NCBI RefSeq assembly: GCF_024679245.1
Contig: NC_090173.1
Coordinates: 25,324,160 to 25,388,159, forward strand
Source of the DNA: Pseudorasbora parva
Taxonomy: Eukaryota > Chordata > Actinopteri > Cypriniformes > Gobionidae
Direction of reading: 5' to 3'
Length of the DNA: 64,000 nucleotides
How positions within the stretch are numbered: the first letter of the stretch is position 1; each line of letters begins with the position of its first letter. The position numbers were made by a program, and so were the translations under genes. The notes under the pieces were generated by a model. That model made no database searches, was not told the origin of the DNA, and saw only the letters and a list, made by a program, of their open reading frames with translations. Below, in pieces: positions 1 through 48,909 of the stretch.

Positions 1-366
1 AGGCCACAGCCACCAGGGAATACCGTTTCCATGAAAGGGTGTACATGGTCTGCAACAATGCCTAGGTAGGTGGTACGTGTCAAAGTAACATCCACATGGA
101 TGGCAGGACCCAAGGTATTCCAGCAGAACATTGCCCAAACCATCATACTGCCTCCGCCGGCTTGCCTTCTTCCCATAGTGCATCCTGGGGACGTGTGTTC
201 TTCAGGTAAGCCACGCACAGGCACCTGGTCATCCACGTGATGTAAAAGAAAACATGATTTTTTTGATAGATACTGACCACTGCAGATCGGGAACACTCCA
301 CAAGAGCTGCAGTTTTGGAGAAGCTCTGACTCAGTCGTTTAGCCATAACAATTTGACCCAATTTGG
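1..366 (-). mobile_element. Tc1-like transposon remnant
   Basis: On the minus strand from about 360 a short frame reads KTAALVECSRSAVVSIYQK, the helix-turn-helix start of a Tc1-type transposase. A nearly identical stretch occurs at 11254-11320 on the plus strand. The frame then runs into unrelated sequence, so the copy is broken, and the left end is outside the window. Confidence 0.55.
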
Positions 367-369
367 CTC

Positions 370-855
370 AAATCCTAACGCTGTCCATTTTTTTCCCTGC
401 ACCTGCTTTTGGGCAGTTTCTCCCATTCTTCTTTGCAGGACCTCTCAAGTTCCATCAGGTTGGATGGATCCATTTTCAGATCTCTCCAGAGATGTTCAAT
501 CATTCAAGAGTTGTCCCGCCGTAGCCACTCCTTTGTTACCCTGGCTGTGTGCTTAGAGTCGATGTCCTGTTGCAAGATAAACCTTTACCCCAGTCTGAGG
601 TCCAGAGCTCTCTGGAGCAGGTTTTCATCAAGGATGTCAATTTTGAGTGTCATAGCAAAGGCTGTGAATTTTTGTTCGGATGAATATTTTTATTGTATTT
701 TTTATTAAATATTTTAAACAAACTTCTAGCACGGTGTCATTATGGGGTATTGTTTGTAGAATGTTGGGGAAAATATTGAATTTAATCCATTTTGGATTAA
801 AGCTGTAACATAAAATGTGAAGCACTGTGAATACTTTCCGAAAGCACTGTATACA
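370..855 (-). mobile_element. Second Tc1/mariner-like remnant with terminal repeat
   Basis: The sequence has the look of a decayed fish Tc1 transposase gene read on the minus strand, with many stops. It ends with GAATACTTTCCGAAAGCACTGTA (820-852), which resembles the terminal inverted repeat of Tc1-like fish elements. No intact frame remains. It directly abuts mrc2 exon 8. Confidence 0.5.
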
Positions 856-905
856 CATACATATACACACACACACACACACACACAAATATAATGTATA
901 CTCAC

Positions 906-17518
<16,613 letters not shown>

Positions 17519-17750
17519 CCCCGCGGAAAGGTGAAACGGAGAGAAAAACGACTGCTTTCCCCCTTGCCGTTGAAACAGAAGCAGGAATTGTGAAGGACAG
17601 ACGGGCTTTGAGAGTGTCAGTGTCGCTGTGTGCGTGGACTGTGATGAGTTCAGAGTGAATGAGCGGGGCAGACCGTTCACTTTCACTGCACACGCACACA
17701 CTCACACGTCCCAGAAAATGAAGTGGAAGAGGCGGAGAAATAAGTTTGAA
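17519..17750 (-). promoter_or_regulatory. mrc2: Probable mrc2 5' UTR and promoter-proximal region
   Basis: The DNA just upstream of the mrc2 start codon is richer in CpG than its surroundings and has no TATA box I could see. It holds no credible coding frame continuous with exon 1. The transcription start cannot be placed from sequence alone. Confidence 0.35.
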
Positions 17751-18357
17751 TGACTACCCGACACTCGGGAAAAGTGTCCAGGACTGAGAATTTAGCAGAA
17801 GTTCGCAACACTTTGCTCTCAGGACACAGAATCACGACACTGAATTATTTGTGTAATATTTACTCACATGCTTTACTTGGGAAAAGAAATGGCGTTCTTG
17901 GACGTTTCCTCTGACAAAAGCAAGTAAACGTGTTACCTATTTTATGATCATGAAGTTAACAATAATGCATTGCATTTGCATTACAGACCAAGTACTCGTA
18001 GGCCTATACACTATTCAAATAAAAAAAAAATCATATGCAATAATATAGGACGCGCTCCATGAATAGGGCCTAAAACTCAGCCTAGTCAACAATGGTCAGT
18101 GGAAGGAAGTCCTAACCACGGGAGGTCAAACTAAATTGTTATATTAACAATAACATTTTCTATAGCCTAATTGATTTTGAAATCAAGTCTGATCAGTTAA
18201 AAAGTGTTAAACATTATAGAAAATGAATAAAAATGACAGGATAACCAGTTTGCAAACTGAGCCTTACAAATTGAAAAACATAATTTAAAAAACACTAAAT
18301 ATGGTATTTTGGTCACTAAAACTAGCTAATAAAAAAAGTTCAACAATCTAAACATCA

Positions 18358-18458
18358 GGGGCCATATTCACAAAACATTTTCTTACCACTAAGATTTCTC
18401 CTAAATCAACAAGCTTGGAGCTACTTTTAGCCTCAAGATATTTTGTGAATATGGCCCC
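18358..18458. repeat. Palindromic MITE-like element
   Basis: It starts GGGGCCATATTCACAAAACA and ends ATATTTTGTGAATATGGCCCC; the arms are perfect over about 18 bases. The total length is 101 bases. Confidence 0.85.
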
Positions 18459-21400
18459 AGTTCAATAGATTAGGTTGTTATTTCAGTCAATAGGCTCAAG
18501 ACCTAAAGGTGACAATTGGCCGGGGGGGGGGGGGGGGGGGGGGTCAACTTTTCATGCAAATGTAATGACTTTATGCTAATATTAGATAACGGTTTATAAA
18601 ATGATAGTTAAACGTATCCAACATGCCAAAAACATTTGTAAAGAATTAAAGGATTTGCTAGTAACTTTCATTTCAAATATTCAAAATCAATAATTACAGG
18701 AACAGAAAAGTTAAGTAAAATTTCTATGGATGTTACATTTCCGAAAGCTTGCCGAAAAGTGATTCAAACAGCAAGCTCACATTGAAGGGACCGCTTTAAA
18801 CTTAGTAATGTGTTATTGGCATTTTCTGCTTCTTACTTACTGGCAGTATATGAACAGGATTAAGTTGGACAATATTTGTGAGACTACAGAGGTGGGAGAT
18901 GAACATTTTAATTCAAGCTGTGGATGATCTGACACTCCTTGTACCGCTTGGCAATCCAGGACAGGTTCTGTAATGTAATCGTGCATGAGATTACCAGGCC
19001 AGAATAAATATGTGGGTGGAGTAGTTGGGTTGGAATAGTTAGACAGGGCTGGTTTGGTAAAGTAATCAAGTTCTAGCTGCTTCTTGTGTTGGTCTAAACT
19101 CTAAAACAATCCCCAAATGGCGAGTCACGGAGACTGGAAGTCTGCTTAAACTGTGGGGAAAGGGTTTTTTTTGGTGCCAGTTTTGTAAAATGTAAAAAAA
19201 TAAAATACAAATATGCATATTATTATGACCTTTAAAGAATGTCAGACTATTCGGGTTCAAAATAACTATAATCCCTATAATCTGGTTTAGACCATGAAGT
19301 TCAACAGCTGTTGAAAAGGGTTGAACAGTCCAAATGCATTAGGCTCAGCTTCAGACTTAAGCCAATGATTCAATGATTCATCCAGCACCCACCCAAACGA
19401 TCTGTTTCTGATTGAATAAGAAATTATAGGGTTTCAGAGAATTCGCAATCCATTCCCAAGCACCACATTCTAACAAATACACACACTCTCTCAGTCATCG
19501 AAAACCCACAGGCCATCAGTTTAATGCCTTTTAACTACACAGAATTATTCCAGCAGCTTTCACGTTGCATTTTTATTTCAACGCAGACACTCTGCTAAGG
19601 TCATGTAGTTGCGCATCTTTGCATTCGACTGATGGATACTGCAAATGCAGCTTTGCTGAGAAGCTGGAAGAATATCACAGAGACAAATACCCTGAGGTGA
19701 GATGTTTATAACGGTAGTATACGGGTACATCCCTCCCACTGAACGAATGTGCAACAGATAATGGAAAAAGCACTGTTCTACCCACATTTGAGAGCATTTC
19801 AAAACAGCAGGTGATTTATCCATGAGTCTGTTCAGGTCTAATAAGAGACTTGAAAAAAATTATGTTAAAGTAGCATAATAAAGTGGACCAATTCAAATAA
19901 AATTACTCAGCTATGCTCAATTATGATGATATATATGAAAAATAACATGTTGACGGATAAGGTAATTAAAATGACACCATTATGATAGTTTGATTATAAA
20001 AGTATATATTTAAGACTTTAGATTATATAGATCTGGCTGTATGTGACTAGAATTAATCCCTTTGAGATTACAGAGAAAAGCTCTTTCGGCAATATCCTGA
20101 ACATTTTAAGTATTCATTTAGTGTCATTGAAGGCTCTCAAGAGCACACGTAAACGTCACACTCGCAAAAAACGTCCTGAGTCCTTAACATAAAAATCAGT
20201 CCGCTTTCATAGAGAGCCTAGAAAATCAGGGAAAGTTTTGTTACAAGCTGTTCACACAATGGCAATAAAAAAGAAGCAATTAATACATCAACATGCCTAC
20301 AGGGATAGTTCACCCAAAAATGAACTCATTCACTCAGCCTCAAGTTTTTCCAAACCTGCAAGAGTTTCTTTCTTCTGCTGAAAATTTAATTATTTTAAAG
20401 AACGTTTGTAACCAACATTGACTTCCATACTATTTTTGCCCCATTATATAAAAAAAGTCTCAGAAGGTTACAGAGATTCTTCACAATAATGTATTTCATG
20501 TGTTCACACTTACATATAATTTATAGAGAGTAAGTTTGAATGCATATTTGGCGTGCTGTTTGGGGGGGAGGGCTATACAATAGGTAACATAGGTAAGATG
20601 GCTGCATGTAAATATATATATACACAACTCTTTGTTGATTAGCTGAGTACTCTCCACCTGTGTCAATTATTTGATCATGCTCCTTCCTTGTTTAATAAAA
20701 ACATAATTTAGTTCTCAGTAGAATAAAGAAACTAAACTGGAACAGGCTGAGTTATTGAGGCTGAGTAAATTACATTTTAGGTGATCTGATTTAATCAGAA
20801 TTAAACCTTTTAAGACTGAGACAAAAAAAGCAGACAACAACATATTAATAACCAATAGTATTTAATGATCGCTCCAAGTTCTGCCCTGTACTCCTGAACT
20901 AGCTCTGCCCCCGCAAGAGAGTTCTTTCCCACAAACAGTAAAACAGGATCAGGCAATTAGCCGTATCACCAGACCTAAACATATATGACTGTAATTTTTG
21001 AACGCATTTGTGTCTGTATGTTTTTATGTGAGGCACAAAACTTTTAAATCAATGAAAAATAAAACCTATCTTTATCTCATTTTCCAACATTAGATTCAGT
21101 CCACAGACACAATGGGGGGAGGAGAGATTTCAGTTAGTGTCGCTAAATCTAAAAGAATATGCTTCCTAAAATGCAATTTCATAACATCATAAAAAAAAAA
21201 ATTTAAAAACTCAAGTCAAACAGCACCACCTACTGGTAGAGCTCAGCTTTGGTCATAGTATAGGGGTGAGCAGGACAAAGACAAACACCTCCAGAGAGAA
21301 ACAACTGGGCTAGGCCTGTCCATTACATCTCTCACACGGTACAAACATCTGATTCCCAGCATAGACGATCAGCTAACCTTAAGGTTCTGATGCTGATTTG

Positions 21401-21792
21401 ACCTCAGCAATTATTATGTGATCTGAGATCAGAAAGGCGTTGAAACTAGGGTTAACTATTGTTGAAATGAACCCACCGACAGTATTGCTTCCAAAAGTTC
21501 ATTAGATCCGTTCCAGAGGCAAAAAAAAGAACAAGTGAGAATGAGGAAAATTGACCGGGGCGGGCTTGTGTCAGCAGGGAGCGTCTCCGGATTCTTTAGG
21601 AATATTGTACATTTGAATGCACATTAATATGAGTGGGCTTGTCCCATCAGCGGTGTTGCCATGTAAGAAAAATCAAGCTGACCTCGTTATAAATGTGTCT
21701 CTATACATGTGTATGCATGTATTTGTGTGTTGTGGGGTGCAGGGCATATACCAGTCTGAGCTGCTGCAGTTCCTTCTCCCATGTAATGCACC

Positions 21793-21798
21793 TTTATT
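21793..21798 (-). terminator. tlk2: Candidate tlk2 polyadenylation signal
   Basis: AATAAA on the minus strand about 300 bases downstream of the tlk2 stop. Other AT-rich hexamers lie nearby, so the choice is tentative. Confidence 0.4.
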
Positions 21799-22095
21799 TT
21801 GAATTCCTCTTGCTCTGGCTCACTCACTCTCTCACTCTTGGGGGAAGCTTTTTAGTCCCCCTCCCATCCCAAAAAAATACAAATAAAACAACCCAACCTT
21901 CCAGATGCCTGGGAGAAAGAAGGGTGGAGGGGGATGTGTTGTCTCCATCCCTCTCTTACCCTTTCCTCCTGCTCCCTCGAATGGCAGGTAAGGAGTTCGA
22001 GACCCCTTCCAGTACACTGCAGAGAGGGGCGGGGCAAAATGCAAATGCCCCACACCCCCTGCTCCGATCAAAACAAGCAAGGATGAACGGGGCTC

Positions 22096-42536
<20,441 letters not shown>

Positions 42537-43479
42537 TTATGTAGGCATAGTGATGCTGGCAGATTGATGGGACAGTGCTGTATGACATGTTGAGTCATGT
42601 GTCCCCAATACATGTTTTCGAGAGCATTCTGAGATTCATGACTCAGCCTTGCCACCACCTCTCAGTCATTAACTTACTCCAAACTAAAGCCATTTATCCT
42701 ATAGATAATCTACGGACAACACCATGATCATGCAAGATTTTATGACAGGTTAATTCATGCCAAACCACATGCAACACGTAACCTGCTGTACATTTAACAC
42801 ACACAAAACGTTGATTTTTATTCATTCAAAACTTGTTTGCGACTAGAAAACAAATGGGATAGGTGCGATTAATATTATCCGAGAAGGTGGCGGATACAAC
42901 CCTGAATATACTTCTTAACTAACCAACCAAACTATTACAACGGTAGAGCCACCGCCGATTTATATTTTAATTAAATCCCATCAGTTGCACGTGTAATATG
43001 ATTTAAAGATTCAATTTTACAATTCTCTAGATTTTGTAATCTTGTTTCAGCATAGTATACATTATTTTAGGATTAACGTTACATGACGAATTGGTATGTT
43101 AATAAGTTATCAATCTAGCTCGATCATTAATAGATCTGTACGATTGATAGAAATAAACGCCAACTTTCAGAAAATCAAAGAAATAAGGTTTAAAGGGACA
43201 AAAACGTTCACAAAGGATCAAAACAAAATAAACTATCTAAATACCGCCTCGGTATCTCTTTACACCTGGGTTTTGCTTCTATTGTTTCTATATTGGCCTG
43301 CGGATTCTTCTGCTAGCCTCCTTAAACCTACCCATTTGTCTTTGTACCTGTTTTATTGGGGTATTTTCTCCCTCTTGCCGTTTAATTCTATCTCTTTTCT
43401 TCGACCGTTCTCCTCCTCTGGTCTTCCGTCTCGCCCTTTCCGTCTCAGCCCAACATCTCGGCGCTAGGCCTTAGCCGAA

Positions 43480-43640
43480 ACCCCGACCCTCGCCTGCGCT
43501 CGGTGCCTGCTGTGTCGCTAGGGGACGCCAGCTCCGCGTCCTACCGTAGTCCGAGGACTGCGAGACCTCCGAGGCCTTGATCTCCCGAACCCGCCTTTCT
43601 CCGCTGGCCTTATAAAATGTATATTTTCAACCAGATATGA
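43480..43640 (-). promoter_or_regulatory. tlk2: Probable tlk2 CpG-rich promoter and non-coding first exon
   Basis: A GC- and CpG-rich block about 1 kb upstream of the first tlk2 coding exon, unlike the AT-rich DNA around it. On the minus strand a good donor, ACTACG before GTAGGACG, occurs at 43545, so a 5' UTR exon could end there. No TATA box is seen. This is inference from composition and position. Confidence 0.45.
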
Positions 43641-45030
43641 GACATGTGGTACCTCACTCCAGATCCACACCTAATGATGTCCCATCCAAAATTACTCGAT
43701 TCGCTTCGAAGTTAGTTAATCGTAGTGTTGCTTTGAGATATTTTGTTTTTCTTGTTTGTCTTCGCTGCTCTGGGTCAGCACCGAACCGGGATCAAGTCCT
43801 GGAATGATAAATTGGCTATTTAAACCCCGTTCCAAACTAACATCACCTTTCTGAAAGATTATTTGACGAAAACGAAAATAATAATTTTCCCAATCAGGTT
43901 CGCGAAATCAGAATCGATTCGGTTCGGTTCTCTCTTTTTTTTTGCAATGTAAACAATAATCGGTAAATCTCATATTTTCTCGTGAGATTGTGCAACACAT
44001 TTCTACCTTTCAACCACGCCCATTTCCACTAGCAAGCACTTATCAATGAAAGGAAAATAAAGTTTCCCCCTGTATTTTTATAGGGGTTGGAGCTGGGCAC
44101 GTGCAGCATTAAAGAAATGTCAACTTTAATGTGAACATGTTTTAAACTAGATTTTGTAGTCAAACAGTATAAAATAAAGCTGGAAAAGGTACAACTTCTT
44201 GGACTCTGACTCCAATTGTCCTGTATTAGTGATCAAAAGATGAAATGACAGAAACGGTGACTGCTTCTATTGGTATATTATCACAACTTTTCTTGGATTT
44301 GTACAATGTAAACAAAAGTACATTTAGAATTTTAAAATAAAATAATCGTTTACTTAATACATTTAAAGAAATATATCAAATGTAAACTTCCACTATTATA
44401 TCTTACAATTACTGGTAACAAATGTTTGCACTTACAAAGAGTAATCTTTAGCCAATTAAATACTTTAATCACCATTTCTTAAGCTTTTATCCGTTTCCAG
44501 AACATCACAATTTTACAAATTAGATTGTTTAAATACCTTGTTTCCAGGTTTTCCATGAATGTGGGAATCATGTTTTATCGACCTCAAAACTTTATTAAAT
44601 AACTATGTTAAAAAAATATTAATGAGCCCATGAAATTGGAGTTGTGTGGCTTTCAGTCCACATTTAGCTTTATTTCTGATAAAGGACTAAAGACAAGGGA
44701 GGAAAACAAAGAAGCTGAGAGTCAGAGAGAGGGTTTGATTTAATACCATCATGTAGTTTATTCATAAGATTAAAAAAATGCGCTTAAAAACATCACTCAG
44801 TATGATGCGCAAACAGTTCAAGGTCCTCGGATGCATCATGGGAACCCAAGTCCTCCATCAACATTCCCAAGTAGTCTCCATTCCACTTAGTGCGTTCAGC
44901 ATGCTCAATGGAATGTGTCAGCACAGTAATCTTCTAAGCTGTTGCAACCTGTCCATCGTCTTTAAAACAACCATGTCACAACATTCTTATGTTTCAGACC
45001 CAATGTTATCGTTCCTTCCAAATAAGCACT
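43640..45030. other. tlk2-mettl2a intergenic region
   Basis: About 1.4 kb, AT-rich. I see no gene. A plus-strand TTTATT at 44757-44762 gives AATAAA on the minus strand about 275 bases past the mettl2a stop, a candidate poly(A) signal for that gene. Confidence 0.5.
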
Positions 45031-45034
45031 GACT

Positions 45035-48000
45035 CTAAGGAGGCACCAGGGCCTTGCGATACTTGCACTGTACCCAGACTCTGTACATTGTCAGCTGCTT
45101 TCCTCTGTTCACCTGTAAGCGCCGGTCCACCAAGTTCTGCACCTTCTCTAAGCCAGCACTGAAGAACAGATCATGCAGCTCATCTAGGAGAAAATGGCAC
45201 AAGTCAAAACAAACACATGAATTGTTGATAATGAATTCAATTTAAATCATAAAATTAATATTGTTTTGCATTAATAAGTGCAGTTACTAATAACATTACA
45301 TTTATTTCCTGGAAATGCACATTTCACAGACATAAAAGTACTTTTAACAACCACCTACGTGATATAGGGAGTTATTTGAATATTCTACTCTTCTTAAATG
45401 TATAATTGTTTTTCTATAATATCATATTGAACTGACTGACATCTTCATTGATTATAAAAGAGAGCTCATTATTTACTTTCTGTGAAATTCTTTGCAATTT
45501 TAAGTAGTTTTTGTTTTCATTAGACTTTCTACGTCATACAGTACAAAAAGATCCAACAATGATTTCATTATGATTTGATCAAATATTATAGGGATTTCAT
45601 AATATTTAAATATAAACGTTGAGGGGAAAATATAATTAAAAAAAAATTATATATATAGAGAGAGAGAAATGAATGAAATGGCATATGTATGATAAAGACA
45701 CATAATCGGTATTTAGCATGTTTATCAACGCCGTTTGGCCTCCATTGACTTACATTACCTTACAATTGTGTGTTAATTTAAACACACACACGTTGTGTTT
45801 TTGTGAACTGTGGGAACTTTCCATTGGTGTAATGGATTTTACACTGTACAAACTGAACATTTATCCCCCTACACTGCCCCTATAGCTACCCATATCACAC
45901 GCACGTACCCACACACAATCCATCATGTGTTTTTATTTAATTTCCTTATATGTTTTCCCCTGTCTCAAATAAGCTGTTCAACCTTGTGACGTCAGATGGT
46001 CGGACTCCCCTCCCACGACTGTTGATTGACAGCAGCGTTTCATCTCAGACCCACCCTGAGTGAGCTCAAGCTGTCGTCGTCATATCCGCCACTGTATAAG
46101 TTGAGACACTGGAGCAGAATGGCGTCTAAGCGATTGGGGTGTTCTGTTTTTGGGTGTAATAACGAACACAGGAAACATTCTGATGTTCCTAAATCCGAAT
46201 CGCCTCAGAATCCACCTCCAGAAGAAGTGAGTGTAGTTTGAAACATTTGCACACTTTACAATGAATGCAGCTAAATTTAACAGGGTAAATTAAATTACGG
46301 CATGCTTTCTATGCATGACGTTCTCATTATAATTCATAATCCCACATTTATAATGAACAACCCATTATGGTTATTGTGTTATTACAAACTGTGTACGCTG
46401 GTTTTAAAGTTAACGTGGATGTGGTAACACTAAGCTTAATTATGTAGATGGTTCATAACGGTGTCTGTTACTGTAAAAAAAAAAATCATGTTGTAACAGT
46501 TATTGCACTGCATAGATAACATTACGCATTACTGAAAAACCAACATTAACAGAAAAAAAGTTTTTATTGTCATTAGGTGTAACATCAACATGTCAATGAA
46601 CTAACGTATACATCAGTAAAGACATAGCATTCGTGGAGCTGTCTTCTTGTACCGGGTCCGACTCCGGTTAAAATTGATAAAGTTGCACAGATGTGTCCTG
46701 AAATTCCTGTCGACAGTCATTCGCCTCTACTGTTGTCAATGGCAACAGCTCCACGTGCCGGCTCACAGAACAGAGGGGCGGGTCATTTGTTATTTAAAGC
46801 GGTATGCACTGAAATGGCTTGGTGAAAACAGAGCTGTTTTTGACCAGGTAAAATTAGTGTTTTCTTACAATACTAATGAGAATTTTTAATTAAAGTATAT
46901 TGCAAAGTTTTCATTTAGACAATAAAGTATCATGTTCACTTGTATAAAAATGGAAGTATATGACCCTTTTTAACTAGTAGCACAGTTTTTTTTTACGCTT
47001 GTTCATTTGATGTTTCTCAAATGGCAGCTCTTATCAGTTGGGCAAAGTGGTGGTCGCACCAGTACCATTTGGTTGCAGTCTGGAGCCTTTCACTTTTTTT
47101 ATCATTATAAATTCTGCAACCAAAGCTTGTCCATCAAATATTGGTTCTTATAAGTGTATAATTTAAGTCTAAACATGTATTTACCTTGTGTGAAGAAGTA
47201 GACGCGTGTTCCATCCCCTCTTACATAGAAATTTTCAGACAAGCACCTCCCTGATTGAGTAAAGGACAATTAGCAAACGCAATTAGGCCTGTTGCTGTAC
47301 TGCTATGGGTTCAGCCTCACATGCTAGTTTTTAGCAGAGCGGTCAATAAATACAAATATTTAAAAACATGCTGCATTTTGTACACAGATCTTACAAATCA
47401 AATTCTTCAAAGTTTGAGCTGATAAAAATTACACAAAAAAAGAGAAGAGCAAAATATGTTGTACAGTAAAGGAATGTTGACATTTTGAACACTACGCAAG
47501 AAAACCTACTGCAATCCGAATATCTTTTTTGAGAAATTATCTAAAAAATGTGGAGTTTTCACAAGGATGTAACATCTACCTTTTTTGAAACGAAGCTGTG
47601 CCATATCGTAGCGACCATAGTCTCTCAATAACAACACTCCTCCAGGTTTCAGCAACCGTGCTAATTTTTTAATGGAGTTCTGCATCCTGAAACAGAGGGA
47701 TTAAGAAGTTAATGCACTGGTAGGGGCTGACCATCCAAGGGGACAATCACTCTATTCTCATTGTGTGATAATGACATTGGTCCTGCTGCCAGGTGACTTA
47801 TAACACATTTATTATTTCAAATCAATTAATAGATATGAAATATTGGCTTGAGATTAAAAAGAATATTGGGGGGATATACACGAGACATAAAACTAACATG
47901 ACCTTGTAGGAAACCTGTTGCCTGGAACTTGCAATAAGCCAATATTGATACGCAAAAGTAAAGAATAATGCTGTAACTGACTAATTAAAGTTACATATCA

Positions 48001-48863
48001 CCTACCAATACTATGACAGCTTTTAAAGAAGACAATATTGAGAGGCCTTTATATCTAAGCTTAAATGTACTTGAGTTTCTTTGTTAATGTTAGTTAATAA
48101 AAACACAGCTGTTCATAATTTGTTTGTGTTAGTTCACAGAGCATTAACTAATGTTAACAAATACAACTTTTGATTTTAATAATGTATCAGTAAATGATAA
48201 CATTACCATTAACAAAGATTAAAAAATGCTGTAGAAAAGCAGTGTTGCCATTACATTAATTTTATTAATATAATTGATAAAAAAAGGAACATTTGGGGGG
48301 GGGGGGGGGGGGGGGTAGTAGTATAAAAGTAGTAATATAACAAGAGAAATATACATCTGTCTTAATTCAAAACTCACTCACGGTGTCATTAACACTCACT
48401 TCTGTGGATGCAGGGCAGACAGCACAAATATAAGGACAATGACGTCCAGACTATGCTCTGGCATTGGAAACTCAGCAGACTCGTCACTCATATCATGGAC
48501 AAATGCATAACAGCGTGACGAATCATACTCAGGATTTGACTGCCAAAAAAATAAATAAAATAAGTTTAAATAAAGACCTGCTATGTATACTAAACACCGA
48601 TCGCAGACTGCAGATACAAATACAGACTTCTTAGTTAAAAGAGGTCAGAAGCTTCCCGTTACTTACTTTGACAAGGTCAACAGCCGTGCTGGAGAAATCA
48701 CAACCATAAACAAAGAGTCCTGGGTCACTGTAAAGCAAATTGAAAAAAGTTATTTCATCTGCATGGGTAACTAACACTCTGGAGAGGTCTGGTTGGTTTA
48801 CATCTGGACTCACTTGTTGGTTTTTAAGATGGGAAAAACTGTATTGCCTACTCCACAGCCCAC
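45035..48863 (-). CDS. mettl2a: mettl2a exons 4-9: methyltransferase fold
   Basis: Exons 48863-48814 ([14 protein letters not shown]), 48727-48667 ([20 protein letters not shown]), 48539-48400 ([27 protein letters not shown]), 47686-47580 ([20 protein letters not shown]), 47250-47185 ([16 protein letters not shown]) and 45183-45035 ([20 protein letters not shown], then TAG at 45035-45037). Together they form a complete seven-beta-strand methyltransferase fold. Confidence 0.93.
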
Positions 48864-48877
48864 CTAAAGACCCCCAA

Positions 48878-48909
<32 letters not shown>

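Larger units (their letters stand above)
17760..22090. other. mrc2-tlk2 intergenic region
   Basis: About 4.3 kb between the mrc2 start and the tlk2 stop codon. I see a hairpin element at 18358-18458, a poly-G run at 18521-18543, and a GGATAGTTCACCCAAAAATG repeat end at about 20304. No credible gene is visible. A plus-strand TTTATT at 21793-21798 gives AATAAA on the minus strand, a plausible poly(A) signal for tlk2 about 300 bases after its stop. Confidence 0.55.

Noticed and set aside
43096..43467. 123-codon plus-strand frame upstream of tlk2
   Set aside because: Composition is typical of chance frames in AT/CT-rich DNA; no domain, and it runs opposite to tlk2 into its promoter.
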